DNA from: Bacteroidia bacterium
GTDB taxonomy: Bacteria; Bacteroidota; Bacteroidia; JADZBD01
NCBI GenBank assembly: GCA_020852255.1
Contig: JADZBD010000016.1
Coordinates: 186,001-250,000, forward strand
Direction: 5' to 3'
DNA: 64,000 bases
Positions 17,119 through 24,747 of the stretch are shown here, in pieces; the first letter of the stretch is position 1, and every line of letters begins with the position of its first letter. The notes under the pieces were generated by a model. The model made no database searches. It was given only the letters and a program-made list of their open reading frames with translations, and was not told the origin of the DNA. Both the position numbers and the translations under genes were made by a program.

Positions 17119-18729
17119 TCAGTTGGTTTTAATAAAGATATGTACCCTGTTCCCACATGAAACAAAATAGAACCCCGGTGGAATCAGAGAAATATCCAAT
17201 GAGGTAAGCGGGCTCTGCAGATCCCTTTCCAACACCACCCTGCCGGCCGGGTCCAGGATTTGCAGGTGTTCTGCGCCGCTAAATCCCTTCAGCAGAACAA
17301 ACAGATTTTCATCCGCTGGATTCGGAAAAATAAACATACCCGGATCCTTCACCTCTTCCTGGTTTGTAACCAGCATGCCGGCCAGACAAAAATCCGGAAT
17401 GCCATACCCTTTCAGTGAATCGGGACTGAGGTACTGGGAGGAACTGGCCCAGATTGCAGAGCGGATTTGCATATTGGTGAATGAGGGGCGGTATTGCCAC
17501 AGGCAGGCCGCTGCACCGGCGCAGATCGGCGTTGAAAAACTGGTACCGTTAGCGGTAGTAAGGTTTCCGCCCGAATTTACAACTACAGCGCTGACCCCCT
17601 GGGCACAGATGTCGGGTTTAACTTGTCCGTCTGCGCTGGGGCCACGGGAGCTGAATGAAGCCAGGTTTCCGCTTCCGTTCACGGCACCCACAGCAAAAGC
17701 AGAATCTGCATCGGATGGCGTTCCGATACGCAGCCAGGCGGTTTGTCCGGAATTACCGGCGCAGCAAAATGTGAGCATCCCCACCCGTGCGGTAAAATTG
17801 GCAGCTCGTGCACAGATGGTTGTTTGACCATCCATATCCAAAAAAGTGTGGTTTTGAGATGCATCATCGAATTGTGTGTAATAAAGTGATGTACAGATAA
17901 TATCTGCACCGGCACTGTCCGCATATTCTGCCCCCGCCACCCAATTGTCCTCCTCCACAAGATATTCCGTTACGGCATCCTCCGTTCTGATAAGATAATA
18001 TTCTGCTTTGGGTGCTGTGCCGACAATCTGGTTATTCACAAAGGCAGCCATACAAGAGAGTACCATCGTACCGTGTCCGCCTACCGAATACACATTGCCG
18101 CCAGGGTTTGCAAAATCTTTGGTACCCAGTATCTGATTATTGATTCGTATGCTGTCGAATGCAGCAATCGTATTCACATTCATAAAACCATCGTCAAGCA
18201 CCGCAATACGCATGCCCTCTCCATGATAACCCATGTTATGAAGGCAAACACCATTCACCTGATTGATCTGGTTGTAAGAACTGCCATAGTTATAAGCCAT
18301 AGGCACAGGGGGCAGTTCCGGTGCTGACCGCAATGTACCATTGAAATCCAGCTCACTGAATCCATCATCTCTCCTCATCCTAAAAACAGGATTTACGCCT
18401 GACACAAAAGGGAGTGCCGCAATTGCAGTGAGCGCTCCAGCATCAGAAGTGGTAATGGAAATGGCGTTGAACCAGCGTGAAGTGTAGTTGAGCGTTACCG
18501 CGCCGGTGGCTAACACCTGAGTAACATAAGAAGGATTAACCGGAAGGTCGTCGGCCGTGACAGGAATACCCTGGTTCGCTCTTCGCTGAATGGACCTCAG
18601 CGATAAAAAGGCGGAAGGATTAGAAATAGAATAAGGAGTTCCGGCTTTATCAGTAAAGGTAACCCAGAATTTGGTAGCGGCTTCACTGATCACAGGAAGC
18701 AGTAAACAAAGAAATATAATTCGTCTCAT
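17119..18729 (-). CDS. Secreted S8 (subtilisin-like) serine peptidase with T9SS type A domain
   Basis: 536 residues from ATG 18729, which overlaps the stop of the SWIM gene (ATGA) and gives signal peptide MRRIIFLCLLLPVISEAAT. The catalytic triad is Asp in AVLDDGF (about 179-180), His219 in GGHGTMVL and Ser397 in GTSFSTPICAGAAA; CCAGNSG carries the oxyanion Asn326. The N-terminal 100 residues resemble an inhibitor-like propeptide (ITTSDAGALTAIAALPFVSG). The C-terminus (FIFPNPADENLFV, LDPAGRVVLER, IPPGFYFV) is a T9SS sorting domain. It sits oddly within a phenylacetate gene run, coupled to its neighbours by overlap. Confidence 0.88.
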   Translation of the reverse strand: MRRIIFLCLLLPVISEAATKFWVTFTDKAGTPYSISNPSAFLSLRSIQRRANQGIPVTADDLPVNPSYVTQVLATGAVTLNYTSRWFNAISITTSDAGALTAIAALPFVSGVNPVFRMRRDDGFSELDFNGTLRSAPELPPVPMAYNYGSSYNQINQVNGVCLHNMGYHGEGMRIAVLDDGFMNVNTIAAFDSIRINNQILGTKDFANPGGNVYSVGGHGTMVLSCMAAFVNNQIVGTAPKAEYYLIRTEDAVTEYLVEEDNWVAGAEYADSAGADIICTSLYYTQFDDASQNHTFLDMDGQTTICARAANFTARVGMLTFCCAGNSGQTAWLRIGTPSDADSAFAVGAVNGSGNLASFSSRGPSADGQVKPDICAQGVSAVVVNSGGNLTTANGTSFSTPICAGAAACLWQYRPSFTNMQIRSAIWASSSQYLSPDSLKGYGIPDFCLAGMLVTNQEEVKDPGMFIFPNPADENLFVLLKGFSGAEHLQILDPAGRVVLERDLQSPLTSLDISLIPPGFYFVSCGNRVHIFIKTN

Positions 18730-19019
18730 AACTGTTTGTTTTCTTCGACAAATAATACGGCCGCCATATGGCGGCAAAACCCTGTGACACCACAGGTACA
18801 AAACATATCGGTTAACGTGTTTTCGGTTCTGCGAAAACTCACCTCCTGCGGGCAGGGTTCATTCACCACAACAGTAAATAATCCGGGCAAAATTTCCTTT
18901 TCCGTTTTCACCCAACCATTCTTGAAGTAGATATATCCCCATTCCAGTAAATGCTCCGGAAGTATATTCCGGAAATTTCCGGAAGAAAGCGGATCCAATA
19001 CCTTCATCTCCCTTGTCAT
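18726..19019 (-). CDS. Mini-protein with SWIM-type zinc finger
   Basis: 97 residues. The C-terminal third carries CTCGVTGFCRHMAAVLFV (about 72-89): a CxC pair, a spacer, then CxH, which is the SWIM zinc-finger signature, followed by the usual A-x-L helix. The N-terminal part (FRNILPEHLLEWGYIYFKNG) resembles the segment preceding SWIM in larger proteins. There is no helicase domain. It overlaps both neighbours by 4 bp (paaJ stop, subtilase start). A DNA- or protein-binding role is expected from the motif; its meaning in this operon is unknown. Confidence 0.78.
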   Translation of the reverse strand: MTREMKVLDPLSSGNFRNILPEHLLEWGYIYFKNGWVKTEKEILPGLFTVVVNEPCPQEVSFRRTENTLTDMFCTCGVTGFCRHMAAVLFVEENKQL

Positions 19020-20224
19020 TCTGCATTTTCAATTACTACAGCGTAACCCTGCCCTACGCCAATGCACATCGTGGCCAGGGCATATCGTTTATTCCTCTCC
19101 TTAAGTTCCATTGCAGCGGAAAGAAGTATCCGTGTGCCGGACATACCCAAAGGATGACCCAGTGCAATGGCTCCGCCATTCACATTGATCCTGTTGTCCT
19201 GGTCTTTTAATCCCCACGCTCTGGTACAGGCCAGAGCCTGAGCAGCAAAGGCTTCATTCAGTTCAATAATATCCATCTGGGCCATGGTAAGTCCTGCTCT
19301 TTTCAGTGCAAGATAAGATGCCTCCACGGGACCAATACCCATGAACTTAGGCTCCACTCCCACTGCACCGGACGAGATGACACGTGCCATTGGTTTAAGC
19401 CCGTATTTTTTTACCGCGCTGCCCGATGCCAGAAGTAAAGCGGCTGCACCGTCATTAAGTCCGGAAGAATTGCCCGCTGTAACAGATCCGTCCTTTTTGA
19501 ACGCAGGTCTGAGTAAGGACAGTGCCTGTACTGTGGTTTTTTCTTTAATAAATTCGTCTCTGGAGAAAACAATAGGATCTCCCTTTCTTTGCGGGACTGA
19601 AACAGGAATAATTTCTTTCTGCAGCCGGCCGAAGTTCTGAGCTTTTACAGCCTTCTCCTGAGACCATGCGGCGAAAGCATCCTGATCCTGACGTGCGATA
19701 TTATCTCTCATGCAAAGATTCTCCGCGGTATCACCCATACCGTCCACCCCATAGATTTCCTTCATTTTAGGATTGATGAATCTCCATCCGAAGGAGGAGT
19801 CAAACATTTGCTGATCGCGTCCGTACGCAGATGCAGATTTAGATATCACCCAGGGGCCCCTTGTCATATTCTCGACACCTCCGGCAACGGCCAGTTCGGC
19901 CTCTCCTACCTTTATCATCCGTGATGCATCCATTGCCGCCGCCATGCCTGAAGCACAAAGCCGGTTCACAGTTTGACCCGGTACGGTATGCGGATAACCT
20001 GCCAGTAGCAAAGCCATACGTGCAACGTTCCTGTTATCCTCTCCTGCCTGGTTGGCGCATCCCATAATAACATCAGAAATACAGGAAGGATCCAGGCCCG
20101 GATTCCGGCGAAGGAGGCCGGCCAACACATGCGCCGCCAGATCGTCCGTTCTTACCGCAGCAAGCGCACCTCCAAGATTTCCGATGGGAGTGCGAACACC
20201 ATTTATGATAAACGTTTCTTCCAT
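19016..20224 (-). CDS. paaJ: 3-oxoadipyl-CoA / 3-oxo-5,6-dehydrosuberyl-CoA thiolase
   Basis: 402 residues from ATG 20224; the frame extends upstream into paaI, but MEETFIINGVRTPIG is the standard thiolase start. Active-site residues are Cys90 (VNRLCASGM), His357 (IALGHPLG) and Cys387 (ATMCIGVG). The segment GCANQAGEDNRNVARMALLL is characteristic of the PcaF/PaaJ subgroup rather than general acetyl-CoA acetyltransferases. It performs the last thiolysis steps of phenylacetate breakdown, yielding acetyl-CoA and succinyl-CoA. It lies 4 bp downstream of paaI. Confidence 0.92.
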   Translation of the reverse strand: MEETFIINGVRTPIGNLGGALAAVRTDDLAAHVLAGLLRRNPGLDPSCISDVIMGCANQAGEDNRNVARMALLLAGYPHTVPGQTVNRLCASGMAAAMDASRMIKVGEAELAVAGGVENMTRGPWVISKSASAYGRDQQMFDSSFGWRFINPKMKEIYGVDGMGDTAENLCMRDNIARQDQDAFAAWSQEKAVKAQNFGRLQKEIIPVSVPQRKGDPIVFSRDEFIKEKTTVQALSLLRPAFKKDGSVTAGNSSGLNDGAAALLLASGSAVKKYGLKPMARVISSGAVGVEPKFMGIGPVEASYLALKRAGLTMAQMDIIELNEAFAAQALACTRAWGLKDQDNRINVNGGAIALGHPLGMSGTRILLSAAMELKERNKRYALATMCIGVGQGYAVVIENAE

Positions 20225-20228
20225 AGAT

Positions 20229-20657
20229 TCATTTTTCCTCAAACCATTCTTTAGATGTAATATAAACCGTTCCCCTGAAAAGTGCAATCGCTTCATTCCG
20301 TGAGTCGGTGATCCTGATCAGATAAACACCGAACTTGTTTGTCCGGCTCAATTCCTCAGTAGTAGCGGTAATCAATTCTCCCTCCTTCAGGCTTTTGGTA
20401 TGAGTTATGGAAGTTTCCACTGACACTGATTTCCTTCCGTGAGAATTGGAAGCGAAGGCCAGCGCAGAATCGGCCAGACAATAAGTGATGCCTCCGTGTG
20501 CGATGGCAAAAGCATTCAGCATTTCCTTTCTGACTTTCATCCGCAGTACACATGTACCTGGATCAACGGAAACACATTCGATTCCCAGCCACCGACTGAA
20601 CGGATCATTTTCGAACATGGCTGAAACCACTCTGCCGGCAAGATCCTTATTGTTCAT
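20229..20657 (-). CDS. paaI: PaaI-type hotdog thioesterase
   Basis: 142 residues, single hotdog domain. NAFAIAHGGITYCLADSALA matches the PaaI active-site helix HGG-x-x-x-x-LAD, with the catalytic Asp. The N-terminal FSRWLGIE segment also fits. PaaI hydrolyses hydroxylated phenylacetyl-CoA and other off-pathway thioesters, releasing trapped CoA. Its start overlaps the paaH stop by 4 bp and its stop is followed closely by paaJ, so it is inside the paa operon. Confidence 0.92.
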   Translation of the reverse strand: MNNKDLAGRVVSAMFENDPFSRWLGIECVSVDPGTCVLRMKVRKEMLNAFAIAHGGITYCLADSALAFASNSHGRKSVSVETSITHTKSLKEGELITATTEELSRTNKFGVYLIRITDSRNEAIALFRGTVYITSKEWFEEK

Positions 20658-21811
20658 GAGAAAAATTTCTTTCGTTCAGCTGTCATAATCTTCAGCAGGA
20701 GAGAAGGCCGGTAGCGCTCCTCACCATACGCTTCATGCAGTGTACGCAGCTGACGGCAAACTGCATCTGCACCGAGCTCGTCGCACCAGTGGAGAAGACC
20801 CTTGGGGTAATTCACTCCTTTGGTCATCGCCAGTTCAATATCATCCTTCGACGCCAATCCGGAATAAAGCGCTTCAGCGGCCTCATTGATCAGCATCACA
20901 ATGACCCTGTCCGCTATGCGTCTCCCCAATTCAGGATCCGTGTCCGGCTGCGGGCGGTCGGAACCCGACGCATAATTATAATATCCCCTTCCGGATTTCT
21001 TTCCATACAAACCCGCTTCGAATAATCTCTTCTGTGTAACAGATGGTTTAAATCTGGGCTCATAAAAGAATTGCGTCCACACACTTTCCGTGACTCTGAA
21101 ATTAATGTCGTTACCAATAAAATCCATCAGTTCAAATGGTCCCATCCTGAAACCTCCAAACGTTTTCATTGCATAATCAACCGTTGCCACAGAGGCAATA
21201 CCTTCCTCAAGGATGCGGATACTCTCTCCGTAAAAACTGCGGGCCACACGGTTCACGATGAATCCCGGCATATCTTTGGCCAGTACAGGAATTTTATTCC
21301 ATTTTTTCATCAGTTCTATACAAAGGGAAGATAGATTTTCCACCGTCAGTATTCCCGGGATCACTTCTACGAGGGGCATTACGGGGGCCGGGTTAAAAAA
21401 GTGAAGGCCGATCACCCGTTCTTTCACCACACAAGCCGATGAAATCCCGGCAATAGAAAAAGAACTTGTATTGGTAGCAAGGATACACTGCCTGGCAACC
21501 ACGGCTTCCAGTTCACGAAAGACCTGATGCTTCACCCCTATATCCTCCACTACCGCTTCAATGATCAGGTCACAGGAGGCGAGATCCTTCAGAGAACTAA
21601 CCGGAAAAATTCTTTTCAGGATAATATCCGCATCCCCCGCCGGCAGCCGACCTTTTTCTACCTGTGCTTTAAAGGCTTCGAAGAGATTCATGCCGGCACG
21701 CTGAAGTGCCTCCTTGTTACTGTCGAACAGGAATACTTCCTCGCCGGCTTCCGCCGCTACGCGGGCAATCCCGCTGCCCATTGCCCCCGATCCAACGATT
21801 CCTACTTTCAT
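20654..21811 (-). CDS. paaH: 3-hydroxyacyl-CoA dehydrogenase PaaH
   Basis: 385 residues. The Rossmann NAD site GIVGSGAMGSGIARVAAEAG opens the protein. The catalytic His lies in GLHFFNPAPVMPLVEV, and the first C-terminal domain has PGFIVNRVARSFYGE. A shorter second 3HCDH-type segment follows (INEAAEALYSG, MTKGVNYPKGLLHW). It is shorter than E. coli PaaH (about 475), as often seen in Bacteroidota. It oxidises 3-hydroxyadipyl-CoA to 3-oxoadipyl-CoA. It is packed one base from paaG and overlaps paaI, which supports the pathway assignment. Confidence 0.9.
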   Translation of the reverse strand: MKVGIVGSGAMGSGIARVAAEAGEEVFLFDSNKEALQRAGMNLFEAFKAQVEKGRLPAGDADIILKRIFPVSSLKDLASCDLIIEAVVEDIGVKHQVFRELEAVVARQCILATNTSSFSIAGISSACVVKERVIGLHFFNPAPVMPLVEVIPGILTVENLSSLCIELMKKWNKIPVLAKDMPGFIVNRVARSFYGESIRILEEGIASVATVDYAMKTFGGFRMGPFELMDFIGNDINFRVTESVWTQFFYEPRFKPSVTQKRLFEAGLYGKKSGRGYYNYASGSDRPQPDTDPELGRRIADRVIVMLINEAAEALYSGLASKDDIELAMTKGVNYPKGLLHWCDELGADAVCRQLRTLHEAYGEERYRPSLLLKIMTAERKKFFS

Positions 21812-21812
21812 A

Positions 21813-22589
21813 TTATTCCCCTTTGAACATTGGTTTCCGCTTTTCTAAAAAGGCCTGTACGCCTTCGTTGAAATCAAAACTTTCCGAGGCTTCCACCTGC
21901 ATACGTCCTTCCTCTGCGATTTGGGTGAAAAAATCATTAGTCATGGATCGATTCAGAAGTTTTTTTGTGAGTGCGAGACCTTTCGTGGGCCGGGAGGCCA
22001 ATACGTGTGCCAGTTCATCAAAGCCACTGGCAAACCGCTCCTCCGGAAAAACTTTATAGATCATCCCCGCATGAAGTGCTTCTTCGGCAGAGATTTTATC
22101 CGCCAGCATCATCTGTGCCGATGCTCTTCCGAAACCGATAAGACGCGGCAAAAAGTAAGTTCCCCCGCTGTCCGGCACCAGACCAATACTGCTGAAGGCC
22201 TGAATAAAGGAAGCAGATGACGAGGCCACAACGACATCGCAGCAGAGGGCGATATTTGCCCCTGCTCCCGCGGCTACTCCGTTCACTGCTGCAATTACCG
22301 GTTTAGCGATCTCCCTGATTAATGACACCATTGGATTGTAATGTTCTTCCACGATCTTCTTCAGCCCAGGTCCTTTGGGATCCATGGCCTCTGCAAGATC
22401 CTGGCCTGCACAAAAAGCCTTCCCGCTGCCTGTGATGCAAACAGCCCGAATCGCTTTGTCGGAAGCAGCCGCATCCATTGCCTTCTGAAAAGCAAGTGCC
22501 ATTTCCCTGTTAAAACTGTTGAATTTATCCGGGCGGTTCAGGGTAATCTTCATAACGGGCCCGGACTTTTCTGTTAATATGCTGGACAT
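21813..22589 (-). CDS. paaG: 1,2-epoxyphenylacetyl-CoA isomerase PaaG
   Basis: 258 residues of the crotonase fold. FCAGQDLAEAMDPKGPG (about 60-75) and VIAAVNGVAAGAGANIALCC form the CoA and oxyanion site, and GLVPDSGGTYFLPRLIGF carries the PaaG-type Asp. These blocks match PaaG better than general enoyl-CoA hydratases. The enzyme converts the ring epoxide to the oxepin and later shifts a double bond. bshC ends 4 bp upstream on the same strand and paaH starts one base downstream. Confidence 0.92.
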   Translation of the reverse strand: MSSILTEKSGPVMKITLNRPDKFNSFNREMALAFQKAMDAAASDKAIRAVCITGSGKAFCAGQDLAEAMDPKGPGLKKIVEEHYNPMVSLIREIAKPVIAAVNGVAAGAGANIALCCDVVVASSSASFIQAFSSIGLVPDSGGTYFLPRLIGFGRASAQMMLADKISAEEALHAGMIYKVFPEERFASGFDELAHVLASRPTKGLALTKKLLNRSMTNDFFTQIAEEGRMQVEASESFDFNEGVQAFLEKRKPMFKGE

Positions 22590-22593
22590 ACGT

Positions 22594-24159
22594 TTATTTC
22601 AGGGAAGTTAATGATATAAAGAGACAATGTTCCGGTACCGGTTCAAAATACCCCATTAAGGTACCAAAAAAAGCAGGGTGATATGCTGAAAAATAGGGCA
22701 GGAAATTCTCCCGGCGCTCCATGGGTACCCCACCGGGAAACAGGCTTTCCTTCAGGCTTCTCAGGCGGTTCACTGTCACTTCTTCTTTCTGTTTAAGCGC
22801 CCTTAACATCCGGCCCTCTATCTGATCCAGTGATTTTTGCATTTTAACGGTTTCTGCTGCCACGGAGGCTTTCAGGGTGGCGTCGGCTGTACCGGCAAGC
22901 AATGCCACCTCTTCCATAAGTTTCTCCAACGCTTTCCGGTAAGAGGAAAGATCGGGCGTGTCCATTTTTCTCCGTATCAGGTCGTCCAGGGGCCGTAGCA
23001 GATCCGCCGCTTCCAATCCTGCCGCACGAACATGACCCAACTGCTTTTCTGAAAGAAGAAAAAAACTATTTCGTAAAATGAGTGCGGGAATATTGCATTC
23101 AAACGACTTCAGCAGTTCACCGAACTGCAACCAGTAGGCCACTTCGCCGGGGCCACCTATGTAAGCAATGTTTGGCAGAATGTGCTGCTGATAAACAGCC
23201 CGAAGCGCAACATTCGGAGAAAAGCGCTCCGGATTTTTCTCCAGCTCATTCAGCAATTCCTGCTCAGTCCAGGAGACGTCACCGGCATGAAACCGTTCGC
23301 CCTCCCGGCGCAAACGTTCCCGTGAAGCCGGCTTCATGTAAAAAATATTAATCTCCCGGGGATTTACTGCGGGCTCATATCCGAGTTGGCGGAGGCGGGA
23401 ATTGGTCTCCGACAAAGATCGATACACCTGCCCCCCGGTAATCTCTTTGCGGAATTGTTCCCGAAAGTATGATTTCAACCGTGAATCGGCAGGATCAAGA
23501 ATAATCAGCCCGAAATCTCCGAAAAGCTCATTTATAAATGAACGTGTGGCATCTCCCAGACTCCTTCCGTCTGTATAATGCCTTTTCAGGATTTCACCAA
23601 CAGATGGTCCGCATAGCGCTTCAACTTCCCTGATCACATTGTCAATAGAATGAAGTGCAATTTTTCCGGCGGGTCCGGTTCCCGAATTTTCCCAGCGTAT
23701 TTCTTTATCGCCGATGTAAACATGATCGATCTCCGCCACATCGTGATCCTCGGTATGCATCCAGAAAACAGGAACTACTGACAGAGCATTTTCCCGAAGA
23801 TGTGCTGCCAGCCGGAGGAGATTGAGGAGTTTTCCGGGTAAATACAAGGGGCCTGAAAAAAGGCAACACTGGTGCCCCGTACAAACGGTATAGGTCGAAT
23901 CCGATTCCAGCAGGGAAATATTTTTTTCGGTTGCGTGAGAAACAGGAAGTCCCCTGTATTGTTCCCGGATCACACGCACGAGTGTTTCTCTAACCTCCGC
24001 CGGCAATCTGCAGCGCGAGGCGATCTCTTTCCATTGCGCCATACTGCCTGTAGACGGGAACAGACCGGATATGGTGCGGTCTCCCTTCAGATAGGCTGCG
24101 GTAAGCCCCGGCAATGAAGGCATGTAGGATAACAGAGGATAGGCGCCCAGGGAAGGCAT
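22594..24159 (-). CDS. bshC: Bacillithiol biosynthesis cysteine-adding enzyme BshC
   Basis: 521 residues, usual length. CTGHQCCLFSGPLYLPGKL, followed by VVPVFWMHTEDHDVAEIDHV, is the diagnostic BshC block. The second half has a long coiled coil (about 385-450) and ends with YHPAFFGTLMGYFEP. BshC joins cysteine to glucosaminyl-malate, completing bacillithiol, the low-molecular-weight thiol of many Bacteroidota. The ATG lies only four bases after an exact TAnnTTTG box. It leads directly into paaG (4-bp gap), so it probably heads the paa transcript. Confidence 0.93.
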   Translation of the reverse strand: MPSLGAYPLLSYMPSLPGLTAAYLKGDRTISGLFPSTGSMAQWKEIASRCRLPAEVRETLVRVIREQYRGLPVSHATEKNISLLESDSTYTVCTGHQCCLFSGPLYLPGKLLNLLRLAAHLRENALSVVPVFWMHTEDHDVAEIDHVYIGDKEIRWENSGTGPAGKIALHSIDNVIREVEALCGPSVGEILKRHYTDGRSLGDATRSFINELFGDFGLIILDPADSRLKSYFREQFRKEITGGQVYRSLSETNSRLRQLGYEPAVNPREINIFYMKPASRERLRREGERFHAGDVSWTEQELLNELEKNPERFSPNVALRAVYQQHILPNIAYIGGPGEVAYWLQFGELLKSFECNIPALILRNSFFLLSEKQLGHVRAAGLEAADLLRPLDDLIRRKMDTPDLSSYRKALEKLMEEVALLAGTADATLKASVAAETVKMQKSLDQIEGRMLRALKQKEEVTVNRLRSLKESLFPGGVPMERRENFLPYFSAYHPAFFGTLMGYFEPVPEHCLFISLTSLK

Positions 24160-24163
24160 CTTG

Positions 24164-24171
24164 CAAAGTTA
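24164..24171 (-). promoter_or_regulatory. Promoter box abutting bshC (predicted leaderless)
   Basis: TAACTTTG on the minus strand, an exact TAnnTTTG, four bases before the bshC ATG. If the start point lies where it usually does relative to this box, the message begins at or next to the ATG. It would drive bshC-paaGHIJ. Confidence 0.45.
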
Positions 24172-24191
24172 GAAGAAATAGGGACTGGCTG

Positions 24192-24584
24192 TCAGGCCGC
24201 AGCGATCTCGGCCTTTTCTGCTTTGGTGAATTCAAACGGAAGGCGTACCATATAGGCGTAATCGCGTCCAGCTCCGAGGATATATGCGTCTGAATAGATC
24301 CATGAAATCCTGACATCATGACCGCGCTCCTTCATCTCCATCAGCTTATACATTAGGAAAAGGAAGGATTTGGAGGATGATATATTAAAGAATTCCAAGT
24401 GAAACGTCACATGCGTGCTTACATGCGGAGACTTCGAATACTCGTTGATCCAGACCATCAGTCGTTCAAAAAATAATTTTCCGTTTTCCGGGACTGATTT
24501 ACCCTTGATCAAAAGCTCTCCCGTAGCAGGATTAAAATCTACCAGAGGTAGTCCGGAGCTTGCTTCTATATGCAGTCGTTCCAT
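24192..24584 (-). CDS. SiaC-family regulatory phosphoprotein (DUF1987)
   Basis: About 130 residues from ATG 24584, the start that matches SiaC family length; the frame runs 66 bases further up. Family blocks are LPLVDFNPATGELLIKGKSV followed by PENGKLFFERLMVWINEY, then HLEFFNISSSKSFLFLMYKL (the SSK region with the phospho-acceptor Ser/Thr) and VRISWIYSDAYILGAGRDY. In Pseudomonas, SiaC is switched by the SiaA phosphatase and SiaB kinase to control biofilm signalling. No siaB-like kinase or phosphatase is adjacent here, so it is an orphan. An intact SpoIIE phosphatase lies at 38040. Confidence 0.85.
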   Translation of the reverse strand: MERLHIEASSGLPLVDFNPATGELLIKGKSVPENGKLFFERLMVWINEYSKSPHVSTHVTFHLEFFNISSSKSFLFLMYKLMEMKERGHDVRISWIYSDAYILGAGRDYAYMVRLPFEFTKAEKAEIAAA

Positions 24585-24747
24585 AGATAACTTACGGGAT
24601 TGAAGGTAGCTCAGCACCCTCACGGATTCAAATATTTTAGACCATTGCAATTAAAAACAAGGCGAATGCTTCATCATCATGGACGAATTGCATAATGCGC
24701 TGGTTTTCACACATTTAAGCGATGAATCTGTAATAAAGTTTGATGAA

